A stretch of DNA of 64,000 nucleotides. Source: Candidatus Bacteroides merdigallinarum. Its GTDB lineage: Bacteria; Bacteroidota; Bacteroidia; Bacteroidales; Bacteroidaceae. The position numbers and the translations under genes were made by a program. The notes beneath the pieces were generated by a model. The model saw only the letters and a list, made by a program, of their open reading frames with translations, made no database searches and was not told where the DNA came from. Positions 38,971-48,801 of this stretch are shown piece by piece. Position 1 is the first letter of the stretch. The number at the start of each line of letters is the position of its first letter. The stretch spans positions 1 to 64,000 of the forward strand of contig DXBX01000033.1 of NCBI GenBank assembly GCA_019116285.1, read 5' to 3'.

Positions 38971-40347
38971 CTATGACTGCACCTCCACCCCCTTCAGCGT
39001 CGCCGAGCTGCTCTCCGTCACCCGCACCAGCACCCGGTCGCCCACACGGTGCGTGCCGCGGTCGAACACCACCACGCGGTTCTGCTCCGTCCGGCCAAAC
39101 AACTGTTCACGGCTGCGCTTGGACACACCTTCTACCAACACCTCGTAGGTGCGGCCCACGCATTGTGCATTCGCCTCTGCCGACAGACGGTTCTGGAGGG
39201 CGATGATTTCATTGAGGCGGCGGATCTTCACCTCTTCGGACACATCGTCCGGCAAGTGTTTGGAAGCATACGTGCCCGGACGCTCAGAATACTTGAACAT
39301 GAAGGCCGAGTCGTAGTGGCACTCCTCCATCAGCGACAAGGACAGTTGGTGATCCTCTTCCGTCTCGCCGGGGAAGCCGCAGAAGATGTCGGTGCTGAGG
39401 CCGCAATCCGGGATGATGCGCCGGATGGCCGCCACGCGCTCCAAGTACCACTCGCGGTCATATTTACGGTTCATCAACTTCAGGATGCGGCTGCTACCGC
39501 TCTGCACAGGCAGGTGGATATGACGGCACACGTTCGGCTCTTCGGCAATGACGTGCAGCGTCTCGTCGCTCATGTCCTTGGGATGCGAAGTGGTGAAGCG
39601 CACCCGCATGTCAGGCACGGCGCGGGCCACGGTACGCAACAATTCGGGGAAGGTGATGACCGTACCGTCCTCCCGTGTGAACCGATAGGAATTGACATTC
39701 TGCCCCAAAAGCGTGACCTCCGCAAAACCATGTGCCTGCAAATCTCTTGCCTCGCGCAGGATGCTCTCTACGTCGCGGCTCCGCTCCCGTCCGCGGGTAT
39801 AGGGTACAATACAATAGGTGCAGAAGTTGTTACATCCGCGCATGATGGATACGAAGCCCGATATACGTGCCGCACCGATATGCCGGGGCACCACGTCGCG
39901 GTACGTTTCCGTCGTGGACAACTCCACATTGATAGCCTTCTCGCCCGCCTCGGCGGCTGCCATCAGATCCGGCAAGGACAAGTAGGCGTCCGGCCCCGCC
40001 ACCAGGTTCACCCCGTGCCGCTCTATCAGCTCGTCCTTCACCCGTTCGGCCATGCAACCCACCACGCCCACGATGAGGTGCGGACGTTTCTTCTTCAATG
40101 CACGCAGCGCCTCCAGGCGGTTCAGTATCTTCTGCTCGGCATTGTCGCGCACGGAGCAGGTGTTCAGGAAGACGGCATCGGCCTCCTCCGCCGAGAGGGC
40201 CGTGTCATAGCCCGCCATCTTCATCACTGAGGCTATCACCTCGCTGTCTGCCACGTTCATCTGGCAACCGTACGTCTCGATGTACAACTTCTTGTCGCCA
40301 CCGTCGGTTGCGGATTTTAAGTCCGCGCCCGTATTCTTTTCAATCAT
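38971..40347 (-). CDS. miaB: tRNA-2-methylthio-N6-dimethylallyladenosine synthase
   Basis: ETYGCQMNVADSE; MRGCNNFCTYCIVPYTRGRERSR; TRAM-like C-terminus. Confidence 0.97.
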   Translation of the reverse strand: MIEKNTGADLKSATDGGDKKLYIETYGCQMNVADSEVIASVMKMAGYDTALSAEEADAVFLNTCSVRDNAEQKILNRLEALRALKKKRPHLIVGVVGCMAERVKDELIERHGVNLVAGPDAYLSLPDLMAAAEAGEKAINVELSTTETYRDVVPRHIGAARISGFVSIMRGCNNFCTYCIVPYTRGRERSRDVESILREARDLQAHGFAEVTLLGQNVNSYRFTREDGTVITFPELLRTVARAVPDMRVRFTTSHPKDMSDETLHVIAEEPNVCRHIHLPVQSGSSRILKLMNRKYDREWYLERVAAIRRIIPDCGLSTDIFCGFPGETEEDHQLSLSLMEECHYDSAFMFKYSERPGTYASKHLPDDVSEEVKIRRLNEIIALQNRLSAEANAQCVGRTYEVLVEGVSKRSREQLFGRTEQNRVVVFDRGTHRVGDRVLVRVTESSSATLKGVEVQS

Positions 40348-40478
40348 ATATATTAAGCAGTTAAGTTTACGGGTACAAAGATAAGCGTTAGTCAGGAATC
40401 AAAGCATAAGAACAGCCAGCCTTTTTCGCAGGATGACGGAATAATTAAAACTTTCGATCCTTCTCCAAACGCCCCAAA

Positions 40479-40575
40479 GTCGTACCAAAGTCGCCCCTCC
40501 TCCCTACCAAGTCCCTGTCTATACACAAGGAGAAGGTAGGGAGGAGGTAGGGAGGAGGGGCGAATTTGGTACGAC
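40479..40575. repeat. Long palindrome, family B copy 1
   Basis: 30-nt arms (29/30 complementary) GTCGTACCAAAGTCGCCCCTCCTCCCTACC / GGTAGGGAGGAGGGGCGAATTTGGTACGAC. Confidence 0.92.
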
Positions 40576-40786
40576 TGAAAGGTGGGTTTGGCGGGGATTT
40601 TTAGGGGAAATATACAGAGTGTGTCCAAATTGGATACATGTTTAATTTTAAATGTTCCGTTTTTTATCTTATCTTTGTAAGAAAGTATAATTAAAACCTC
40701 TTTATATAATAAAGATTATAACTTTTCTGCAAGGTATTGAACCTTTTTACTTAACTGGATGTTTAATTATCAATGGATTCTGAATT

Positions 40787-41581
40787 ATGAAAGAGTTACT
40801 TTTAAGTTCGACAATACCTTATTGGATTGTTTTCGGACTTGTTACGGCGGCGGGAATTCTTGCCTTCATGGGCATGCGCAAAGAAAGCATCTCAAAATTG
40901 TCTATTCAGTTGGTAACGATTCTCGCACTGGCCGGAACGATTTTGGGATTAGCCATTTATGCAGCACTGGGAGGCAACAGCATCTGGTGGTGCACCGCGA
41001 ATGATTACGGATTTTTCGGAAGGTTGATAAGGGTTATCCCGCTGATTATTTTTGTAGGTATCCAATTGGTGCAGGTGTTTGTCTATAAATCATTCGTAGG
41101 GCAATACTTCCAAAAAGAGTTGTCCATCAAGGGTTCTTTCATTTCGCTTATTGTCATAGTTCCCGCCTCCCTTCTCTTATACATCATCCTCAACATGTTC
41201 GGCATGGAGAAAGGAACGAGGGATGTCGTTTTCTACGTCATTCTTGGAGTGGCGTTGATTGGCGGCATCGGCTGGGCCATGGCGCGCAATGTCAAGGCGA
41301 TAGGAATGATATACGGAGTAGTGTTTACGGCTGTTACACTGGTAATGATTATCGGCGGACTGATGTCATTGCTGCTTCTGCTAACAGCGTTGGTCAGACT
41401 CATCTTCGAAGTATTGCTGGTAGTGGCCGCTGTGGTCGGGACTTACTTTATGCTCACCAAGGTCATGGGACCTGCCATGGAGGTTCAATCGCGCACCGAC
41501 CTGAACGGCAATGTCCATGATTCAGTCAGCCAGAAGAACAACGCCAATGCACAGATATTGAGCAGACGCAAAGATTCATAA
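40787..41581 (+). CDS. Hypothetical multi-pass membrane protein
   Basis: 264 aa with several TM segments; upstream TATCTTTGT at 40670-40678. Confidence 0.75.
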   Translation: MKELLLSSTIPYWIVFGLVTAAGILAFMGMRKESISKLSIQLVTILALAGTILGLAIYAALGGNSIWWCTANDYGFFGRLIRVIPLIIFVGIQLVQVFVYKSFVGQYFQKELSIKGSFISLIVIVPASLLLYIILNMFGMEKGTRDVVFYVILGVALIGGIGWAMARNVKAIGMIYGVVFTAVTLVMIIGGLMSLLLLLTALVRLIFEVLLVVAAVVGTYFMLTKVMGPAMEVQSRTDLNGNVHDSVSQKNNANAQILSRRKDS

Positions 41582-41608
41582 TTGTTTAACTATTTAATTT
41601 TCAAAGTT

Positions 41609-42013
41609 ATGAACAAGAGATTATTATTTTCGGCAATAGGAGCGATAGCCCTATGTATTGCCACATCGTGCGGAGGCGGACAAAGCAAATCTCCGGCCAA
41701 TGAAGAAACCGGAAGCGCAGCCACGGAAACTGCTGTTTCTCAGGAAGCAGGAAAATCAACGGCTTATGACATCGAACGTATCAAATCCATCAAGCAACCG
41801 ACCGAAGCGGACAATGATTTCCTCCTTGACCAATACGAGCTTGTCTGCAAGGAGACCAAAGGCATGAACGGAGACGAGAAAAAGGCCTACCTGATGAAAA
41901 AGGGAGAAGAAGGCAAAGTGCTGGCTTTGCTCATCATGGGCGTAGAGAACTCTAAAGGCTTGACCGAAGCGCAAAAGGAACGCAGAGCCGCCATCCAGGA
42001 AAAATACAAGTAA
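41609..42013 (+). CDS. Hypothetical lipoprotein
   Basis: MNKRLLFSAIGAIALCIATSCGGG lipobox. Confidence 0.75.
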   Translation: MNKRLLFSAIGAIALCIATSCGGGQSKSPANEETGSAATETAVSQEAGKSTAYDIERIKSIKQPTEADNDFLLDQYELVCKETKGMNGDEKKAYLMKKGEEGKVLALLIMGVENSKGLTEAQKERRAAIQEKYK

Positions 42014-42016
42014 GCG

Positions 42017-42570
42017 ATGGACACGAAATGGAAAATCATCCTTTTTGCCTTTCTCATTTCCCTTGCCTGCCAAGTGGATGCGCAACATCGGATTGACGGC
42101 AAATACCTGCCGGAGCCGTGCCTGCAAACGGGTACGGATAAACCGAAGTTCGGTTACGCCATTTACAGGGAAGTGGAAGGGGAAGGCAAAAAGTTTGAAC
42201 TGGTGATTGGCTATCAGTATGAGGAGGCATACCCCTTCGTGGAGCCGGTAGGGCTTGCACGGGTAAAAAAAGGGGATAAATATGGGTTTATATCCACCAC
42301 CAACGTCATGGTCATATCCGCCCGTTTTGAGGAAGCGGACAATTTTACCAAAAAGGGTGTTTGCAGGGTCATGCTGGACGGAAAGTACGGACTGATTAAC
42401 GACAGGGGTTTTTGGTCGTCCCCAACAAGTATGATGCCATGAACGACCTGCTGAACGGGTGGTACGAGGTGGCCGAAGGGGATGTGTGGGGATATATGCA
42501 CCGCACGAACATCTATGTCTCCAGCTATGAGGAATATCAGAAGAAATGTGAGGCCGGTTTGATGGATTAA
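42017..42570 (+). pseudogene. Secreted WG-repeat protein with a 1-nt frameshift
   Basis: KYGFISTTNVMVIS, KYGLINDRG then frame break at T5 (42409-42413); other frame continues FLVVPNKYDAMNDLLNGWYEVAEGDVWGYMHR...GLMD*. Confidence 0.8.
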
Positions 42571-43319
42571 TACTCCACACTCTCCCCTACATTATGAATG
42601 CGCCAGAAGCGGATGCCAAGCGAATCCGTGAACTCCTTCATCCGCCAGGCGGATTCAAATCCGGTGGCCACAAAGTGCATGGGGACAAACAGCCCCACGC
42701 GGAAGCGTTCGATGAACTGGCGGGCGCCGCGCGTGTAGCCATTGCCGATGCGCCCGTCCACGGGAAACATGGCCACGTCAAAATGGCCAGTGATTTTGCG
42801 GATGTCCTTCAGTTCGCCCAGATACCGCTTCTCTTCCTTGGCGGGGTCAATGTCCATACCAAATTCCTCGCTGTGTATCAAGCCGCCATGGTAGTCCTCG
42901 GTCAGGAAGCGGGCATACCAGTTGTTCAGGTCGCCGGCGTGGAAGAGGTGCCTGCCCTCCACTTCCACTATCCAGGAAACGCCGCTGTCCGTGCTTCCGG
43001 TGGCCATTATGCGGATGCGTTCATCTTGCCAGACGCCTCCTTTGGCCAGCCAGGCATCGGCATCCTCCTTGCGCGCCCGGCGATGCTTCAGGATGTCTTT
43101 GGACAAGATATAGGTGATGTCCGCCTTCCGCTCCCGCCATGTGAAGATGCGGGGTGAGAAATGGTCTTCGTGAAAATGACTGGCCAGGACATAGAGGGGC
43201 TTGTCCGCCTCCAACAGACAAGGCATAATCTTGACCGGATCCATCCAATAATCGAATACAAGGATACAGGTATCCGTTTCGAGAGCAAAACCGCTGTGGA
43301 AGAGGTAGGTGAGTTTCAT
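42567..43319 (-). CDS. MBL-fold metal-dependent hydrolase
   Basis: MKLTYLFHSGFALETDTCILVFDYW; ASHFHEDHFSP; HAGDLNNW. Confidence 0.88.
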   Translation of the reverse strand: MKLTYLFHSGFALETDTCILVFDYWMDPVKIMPCLLEADKPLYVLASHFHEDHFSPRIFTWRERKADITYILSKDILKHRRARKEDADAWLAKGGVWQDERIRIMATGSTDSGVSWIVEVEGRHLFHAGDLNNWYARFLTEDYHGGLIHSEEFGMDIDPAKEEKRYLGELKDIRKITGHFDVAMFPVDGRIGNGYTRGARQFIERFRVGLFVPMHFVATGFESAWRMKEFTDSLGIRFWRIHNVGESVEY

Positions 43320-43370
43320 CAAAATGTATTTGGTTGATTTTTCCGAATGCAAAGGTATGAAAAACTTCCA

Positions 43371-43407
43371 TTTGGTTGTATAAATGCCAAAAATCCCGTA
43401 TCTTCGC
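43371..43407 (+). promoter_or_regulatory. Putative Bacteroides promoter for the GH2 gene
   Basis: TTTGGTTG - N20 - TATCTTCGC. Confidence 0.55.
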
Positions 43408-43438
43408 CACAAAATGTTTAACAATTTATACCATCGAA

Positions 43439-46400
43439 ATGAAAAAGAACACCTTCTTCTTGGGATGCGGAATTGGGACGCTCCTGGCTTTGGCCGGATG
43501 TTCCGGTACAGGCAGTTCGCCGGAGTCATTTGTCCGCTCGGATTATTACACCCGCGGGATCGGCGTCTATCCGGGAAATCCGAAAGAGGACTTCTCGCCG
43601 GAATTGCTTCCGGACGCCAACGAGTACCGCAACCTGGCCCGGATGCGTGCCACCATGCAATCCTCTGCCTATGATTACAATCTGACTGCCCAACTGGCCA
43701 CAGACGGCATCGTGACGGACGAACAACCCCGTTATCTGATGCTTTCCACCCCCGAAGGCGAGAAGCCCAAACGAGAAAGGGAATGGATGATAGACGGAGG
43801 TCCCTATTCGCGAAACACCGTACAGGGCGAGGATACCTATTTCCAGTTCTCCCTGAAGAACTATGCGGAAACCATCGGCAAGGCCACCATCACCGGCACG
43901 CTGGCCTTCGATGACAAAGTGGCCAAGGGCGGCTATGAAATGACGTGGGAAGGTTCAAACGACGGTAAGGAATGGACCTTGCTGGACAGCCACAAGGGAA
44001 GCGGCCTTCCCGGCAAATCTTCTTCCGGGCGGGTCACCGTGAATGACCCCAACAAGCAGACGGGCGACATCTCCATGCCCGTGCGCCGGCTGAACGAGAC
44101 ATTCAATTTCCCGAAGGAAGCCCCCTACTCCTACTATCGCATTCACCTGAAGATGAAAGGTGCCTATGCATGGACTTTCCATGAAATCGCCTTTGCCAAC
44201 CGGGCAGGAGAAGTAAACCTGAAGCCTTCGCAGTTCTTCACCAGCACGTGGATGAGCGCCACAAGCGGCACGGAATGGCTCTGTGTAGACCTGGGTTCGC
44301 GCTCCACGTTCGACAAGATCAGCCTGCACTGGATCAACAAGGCGGTAAAGGGCAAAATACAGACTTCGGACAATGCAAAAGATTGGCAAGACCTTTGCAA
44401 ACTTCCGGGAGGCGATATGCCAAACGATGTGCTGGACGTAGAAGGCAAAGCCAGATTCGTGCGCATCCTGATGGAGGAATCAGCCAACGGACAACCTTAT
44501 ATGCTGAGCGAAGTAGAGGTGATGGGCCGCGGAGGTCTGGTACCCCAACCTGCACCTATGCCCGGCATTGCCGATGGAGATTTGACCCTCTCGGGCGGAA
44601 ACTGGCAAGTGCAGCGGGCATCCGAAGTAAAGGAAAGCGGCGAGGTCATTTCTACGCCGGATTATCAGCCCGCGCAATGGGTGGTAGCCACAGTACCCGG
44701 CACGGTATTGGGCAGCTACATCAAGGCAGGCGCCTTGCCCGACCTGAACTATGCGGACAATCAGTTGGTATCGTCCGAATCCTACTTCAACTCCAACTTC
44801 TGGTATCGCAATGAATTCGAAGTGCCGCAAGGCTTCAAGGGTGATTGTGTGACGCTGAACTTTGACGGCATCAACTGGAAGGCCAATGTCTACCTGAACG
44901 GACAGAAAGCCGGACGCCTGGAGGGTGCCTTCATCCGTGGCCAGTTTGACGTGACGAATCTCCTGAAGGAGGGCACGAATGTATTGGCGGTGGAAATCAT
45001 CAAGAACGAGCATATCGGTGCCATCAAGGAGAAGAACAAACAGAGCACGGACTTCAACGGAGGTATCCTGGGAGCGGACAATCCTACCTTCCATGCCACC
45101 ATCGGCTGGGACTGGATTCCTACGGTGCGCGGACGCAACATAGGCATATGGAATGATGTAAGACTGACCAGCACCGGAAAGGTCACCATTCAAGACCCCT
45201 TCGTACAAACCGCTTTGGCATTGCCTGACACTACACAGGCTACCCTGACTCCGGAAATCATCGTGAAGAACCACGCCGACCGGGATGTGGAAGGCGTCTT
45301 GGCCGGACAAGTGGGCGACATCACCTTCGAGCAGCCCGTAAAGCTGGCGGCCAAGGAAGAGAAGACCGTGCGGTTCGACGCCAAGGATTTCCCGCAACTT
45401 CAGATGAAGAACCCGCGCTTGTGGTGGCCCAACGGCTATGGAGAACCTTACTTGTATGATGCCAACTTCACCTTCAAGATAGACGGAAAAATCTCTGATG
45501 AAGAAGACTTCAAGGTGGGTATCCGCCAGATGGACTTCAATGAAGACAATCATGTACTGAACCTCTATGTCAACGGGCGTCGCTTCATCGGCATGGGCGG
45601 CAACTGGGGATTCAGCGAAGTAAACCTCAACTACCGCGGACGTGAATACGAAACAGCCATCGCCTATCACAAGGACATGAACTTCACCATGATGCGCAAC
45701 TGGGTGGGCATGATTGGCGACGAAGAACTGTATGAAGCGTGTGATAAATACGGCATCATGGTATGGCAGGACTTCTGGCTGGCCAATCCCGCCGACGGCC
45801 CCGACCCCTATTATTCCGACATGTTCATTGACAATGCCAAGGACTACGTGAACCGCATCCGCAGCCATGCCTCCATCGGCATCTATTGCGGACGCAACGA
45901 GGGATATCCCCCTGCAAACATCGACAAGGCCTTGCGTCAGATCGTGAAGGAAGAGCATCCGGGCATCCACTATATCTCCAGCTCAGCCGATGACGTGGTA
46001 AGCGGACATGGGCCTTATCGCATGTTGCCTGCCAAGACCTACTTCACCTTGGAGAATGGCAATGACAAGTTCCATAGTGAGCGCGGTATGCCCAACGTGC
46101 TGACCTACGAAAGCTTCCAACGTACTTATTCACCCGAAGGCATTTGGCCGCAATCCCACGAATGGGGTATGCACGATTATACCTTGGAAGGTGCGCAAGG
46201 CGCTACTTCGTTCAACCAAATTATCGCCCAAGGCTATGGTGATCCGCAAAGCGCCCAAGAATTCTGCGAACTGGCTCAGTGGGTCAACTACGACGGACAT
46301 CGCAGCCTCTTCGAGTCGCGCAGCAAATACCGCATGGGCCTGCTGATGTGGATGAGCCACCCGTGCTGGCCTTCGATGGTATGGCAGACGTATGACTATT

Positions 46401-47038
46401 ACTTCGAGCCTACCGCCGCTTATTTCGGCATCAAGAAGGCGTGCGAGCCCTTGCATATCCAATGGAATCCCGCGACGGATGAAGTGGAGGTAGTGAACTA
46501 CCATGCAGGCGCTCATGCCAACCTTACAGCCCATGCCCAGGTACTGAACATGGATGCCAACGTGGCTTGGGAAGGCGAAGCCAAGGTGAACAGTCAAGAG
46601 GACACGACCGAGAAGTGCATCAAACTGCAATTTCCCGACAACCTGACGAAAGTTCACTTCATCAAGTTGACGCTGAAAGAAGGCGACAAGGTAGTTTCCG
46701 AGAACTTCTACCACCGCAGCAAAGAAGAGAACAACTATCAAGACCTGAAGCAGTTGGCCAAAGTTTCCTTGCAAAGCGACCTGCAATACGAACAGGATGC
46801 CAACGGCGAATGGCATGCCGTAGTAACGCTGGAGAACACCACCTCCACTCCCGCCCTGATGGTTCGTCTGAACATCGTGGGTGCGGAAGACGGCCTGCAA
46901 TTCCTCCCCATCTTCTACGAGGACAACTACTTTGCCCTGTTGCCCGGCGAGAAGAAAGAAGTGCGCGTGCACTGGAAAGATGTGGATACACGCGGCAATG
47001 CGCCACGGCTGGTGGTAAGCGGGTATAATGTAGAGTAA
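43439..47038 (+). CDS. Glycoside hydrolase family 2 lipoprotein with discoidin-like (F5/8 type C) region
   Basis: Lipobox LLALAGCSG; GH2 sandwich/TIM-barrel motifs, IGIYCGRNEGYPP (acid/base NE), VLTYESF. Confidence 0.88.
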   Translation: MKKNTFFLGCGIGTLLALAGCSGTGSSPESFVRSDYYTRGIGVYPGNPKEDFSPELLPDANEYRNLARMRATMQSSAYDYNLTAQLATDGIVTDEQPRYLMLSTPEGEKPKREREWMIDGGPYSRNTVQGEDTYFQFSLKNYAETIGKATITGTLAFDDKVAKGGYEMTWEGSNDGKEWTLLDSHKGSGLPGKSSSGRVTVNDPNKQTGDISMPVRRLNETFNFPKEAPYSYYRIHLKMKGAYAWTFHEIAFANRAGEVNLKPSQFFTSTWMSATSGTEWLCVDLGSRSTFDKISLHWINKAVKGKIQTSDNAKDWQDLCKLPGGDMPNDVLDVEGKARFVRILMEESANGQPYMLSEVEVMGRGGLVPQPAPMPGIADGDLTLSGGNWQVQRASEVKESGEVISTPDYQPAQWVVATVPGTVLGSYIKAGALPDLNYADNQLVSSESYFNSNFWYRNEFEVPQGFKGDCVTLNFDGINWKANVYLNGQKAGRLEGAFIRGQFDVTNLLKEGTNVLAVEIIKNEHIGAIKEKNKQSTDFNGGILGADNPTFHATIGWDWIPTVRGRNIGIWNDVRLTSTGKVTIQDPFVQTALALPDTTQATLTPEIIVKNHADRDVEGVLAGQVGDITFEQPVKLAAKEEKTVRFDAKDFPQLQMKNPRLWWPNGYGEPYLYDANFTFKIDGKISDEEDFKVGIRQMDFNEDNHVLNLYVNGRRFIGMGGNWGFSEVNLNYRGREYETAIAYHKDMNFTMMRNWVGMIGDEELYEACDKYGIMVWQDFWLANPADGPDPYYSDMFIDNAKDYVNRIRSHASIGIYCGRNEGYPPANIDKALRQIVKEEHPGIHYISSSADDVVSGHGPYRMLPAKTYFTLENGNDKFHSERGMPNVLTYESFQRTYSPEGIWPQSHEWGMHDYTLEGAQGATSFNQIIAQGYGDPQSAQEFCELAQWVNYDGHRSLFESRSKYRMGLLMWMSHPCWPSMVWQTYDYYFEPTAAYFGIKKACEPLHIQWNPATDEVEVVNYHAGAHANLTAHAQVLNMDANVAWEGEAKVNSQEDTTEKCIKLQFPDNLTKVHFIKLTLKEGDKVVSENFYHRSKEENNYQDLKQLAKVSLQSDLQYEQDANGEWHAVVTLENTTSTPALMVRLNIVGAEDGLQFLPIFYEDNYFALLPGEKKEVRVHWKDVDTRGNAPRLVVSGYNVE

Positions 47039-47058
47039 GTAACCAGCCCAACTTTATA

Positions 47059-47208
47059 GGGGTTGCATCAAAACAAAAAAGGATAATCTTTTAGACGCGG
47101 ATTTAGCGGATGATGCGGATTATTAATTTATGAGATCCGCTAAATCCGCTTTATCCGCGTCTAAAGAATAATAAATTGTCAGGTTCCTTTTTATTTTGAT
47201 ACAGCCCC
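47059..47208. mobile_element. Nested palindromic MITE-like element (contains family A palindrome)
   Basis: Outer imperfect inverted repeats GGGGTTGCATCAAAACAAAAAAGGA / TCCTTTTTATTTTGATACAGCCCC; inner TTTAGACGCGGATTTAGCGGAT ... ATCCGCTTTATCCGCGTCTAAA; no transposase ORF. Confidence 0.6.
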
Positions 47209-47239
47209 TTCTAATTACCCTATATGATACAAGTTAATT

Positions 47240-47512
47240 ATGAACACCTACTTACTTAAGAACACATCCCTAAAATTCTTCAAGAAATACTCACCCGACT
47301 ACACCCAAAACAATCCAGAGGACTGGTCTGTTATCTTGGTTGTTGCCGCAGGCTTCGGAGCATCTACCTTTGGCGACAGTTGGCTTGAAATGTCAGGATT
47401 GTTCGTGAGTGGAGTTTTAGGTGCTCATCTCATTGCCTGTGGCATCAAATTCTTGCTGACTCATAAGAATTCCCGCCTTAACCAAAGTTCCAAAACAGGA
47501 TCAGCAATATAG
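47240..47512 (+). CDS. Hypothetical small membrane protein
   Basis: 90 aa ORF with hydrophobic segment; 3' end overlaps the opposite-strand ATPase gene by 52 nt. Confidence 0.45.
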   Translation: MNTYLLKNTSLKFFKKYSPDYTQNNPEDWSVILVVAAGFGASTFGDSWLEMSGLFVSGVLGAHLIACGIKFLLTHKNSRLNQSSKTGSAI

Positions 47513-48588
47513 ACTTGCTTTCTCCCTGTTTCTATCAATTCTTTTTTCAGCAGAGAACGTTTGATGATGCTGACATTGGCAGAAGTGCCCAATTGGTATT
47601 TCCTTAAGTTCTCTTGAGTGGTGAACTCTGTGTGGATTCCTTCCGTAATGGCACGCAGGAAATTCATCTGATACGTGGTGAGATCCTCTGTCTGCTTCTC
47701 GAACAAAGGGGTGTTTTGAGCCAACAAATCCTCAACGGCTTCTTGAAAAATTTCTTCCGTTGCCTCTTTATCCGTATGTATCCACAAAAGCCAAGAAAGT
47801 TGCTGGACGTATGAAGAATGGTTATCCACCGTCAAACAGATCTTTTCGGCAAGTTCTCTGGTGATTTTCTTCCCGGTCACTTCAAACCGTCCGCAAATGT
47901 ATTCTATCCAATGGGAGGTACTTATTTTATCGAGATAGATGGCATCTCCAAATTTATAGAAAGGAAGGCTCTTCTTTTCAAACAACTCGTTCATCAAGTG
48001 CTTTTTGCTTCCGAACAGGCAATAAGACACGGACTTCTGCAATTGCCAAATACTCCGGAGCTGTTTCTGGAAATTTTTGGAGTCCTTGAACTCGCCAATC
48101 TGTTGGAATTCATCAATACAGACCACCATACGGCAGCCTTTCTTCTCGGCTATCTTTTCCGGCAATTGGAGGATTTCTGTCACGTCTTCACTCTTGGGAT
48201 TCAATTCCAAGGAGATGGAAAATTCAGAAGTCGGGTCAGGACCTAATGAAATCTTGGGGCTTATTCTTGAGAGAAACAGTTTCGCATTTTCCACCCATTC
48301 CTCCCACTTGGAAGAAGTCTGCTTGATCACAGCGGAAGCAAAGGCATCGTAAAAATCCCTATCACTCCGACAAGCAAAAATGTCCAAATAAACAATCCTC
48401 AATTCATCCGACTCAACCAAACTGCATACCTTCTGTACCAAAGATGTCTTTCCCCAGCGCCTAGGTGAAATGAGTACCGTATTTACACCGTGACGAAAGT
48501 TGGACAACAACCGTTCCATTTCTTTCTCTCGGTCCGTAAAGTTCTCACCCGATGTGGCAACTCCAAATACAAAAGGTTTGTTCTCCAT
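47461..48588 (-). CDS. AAA-type ATP-binding protein (archaeal ATPase-like)
   Basis: LISPRRWGKTSLVQKV Walker A, MVVCIDEFQQI Walker B, C-terminal winged-helix-like tail. Confidence 0.85.
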   Translation of the reverse strand: MENKPFVFGVATSGENFTDREKEMERLLSNFRHGVNTVLISPRRWGKTSLVQKVCSLVESDELRIVYLDIFACRSDRDFYDAFASAVIKQTSSKWEEWVENAKLFLSRISPKISLGPDPTSEFSISLELNPKSEDVTEILQLPEKIAEKKGCRMVVCIDEFQQIGEFKDSKNFQKQLRSIWQLQKSVSYCLFGSKKHLMNELFEKKSLPFYKFGDAIYLDKISTSHWIEYICGRFEVTGKKITRELAEKICLTVDNHSSYVQQLSWLLWIHTDKEATEEIFQEAVEDLLAQNTPLFEKQTEDLTTYQMNFLRAITEGIHTEFTTQENLRKYQLGTSANVSIIKRSLLKKELIETGRKQVYIADPVLELWLRREFL

Positions 48589-48801
48589 AATCCCATCTCG
48601 TTTTGTGGACAAAGATAGCAAATAAGGTGATTACTAACAAGTAAATTACTAATAAAGTTATTACAATACACACTCTATGTCTGAAGAAGTTTACAATAGA
48701 GCTATCGTTGATAATATACTACTCCCCCACCTACGAAGATATACTTCCCTCGCCCACAAAGATATACTAAAATGCCCAAGCAGGTACTACTCGTTTTGTA
48801 C

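Noticed and set aside
39049-40230. 393-aa plus-strand ORF opposite miaB
   Set aside because: Shadow ORF; His/Gln-rich product typical of an antisense frame.
44480-45970. 496-aa minus-strand ORF opposite the GH2 gene
   Set aside because: Shadow ORF of a clear GH2 gene.
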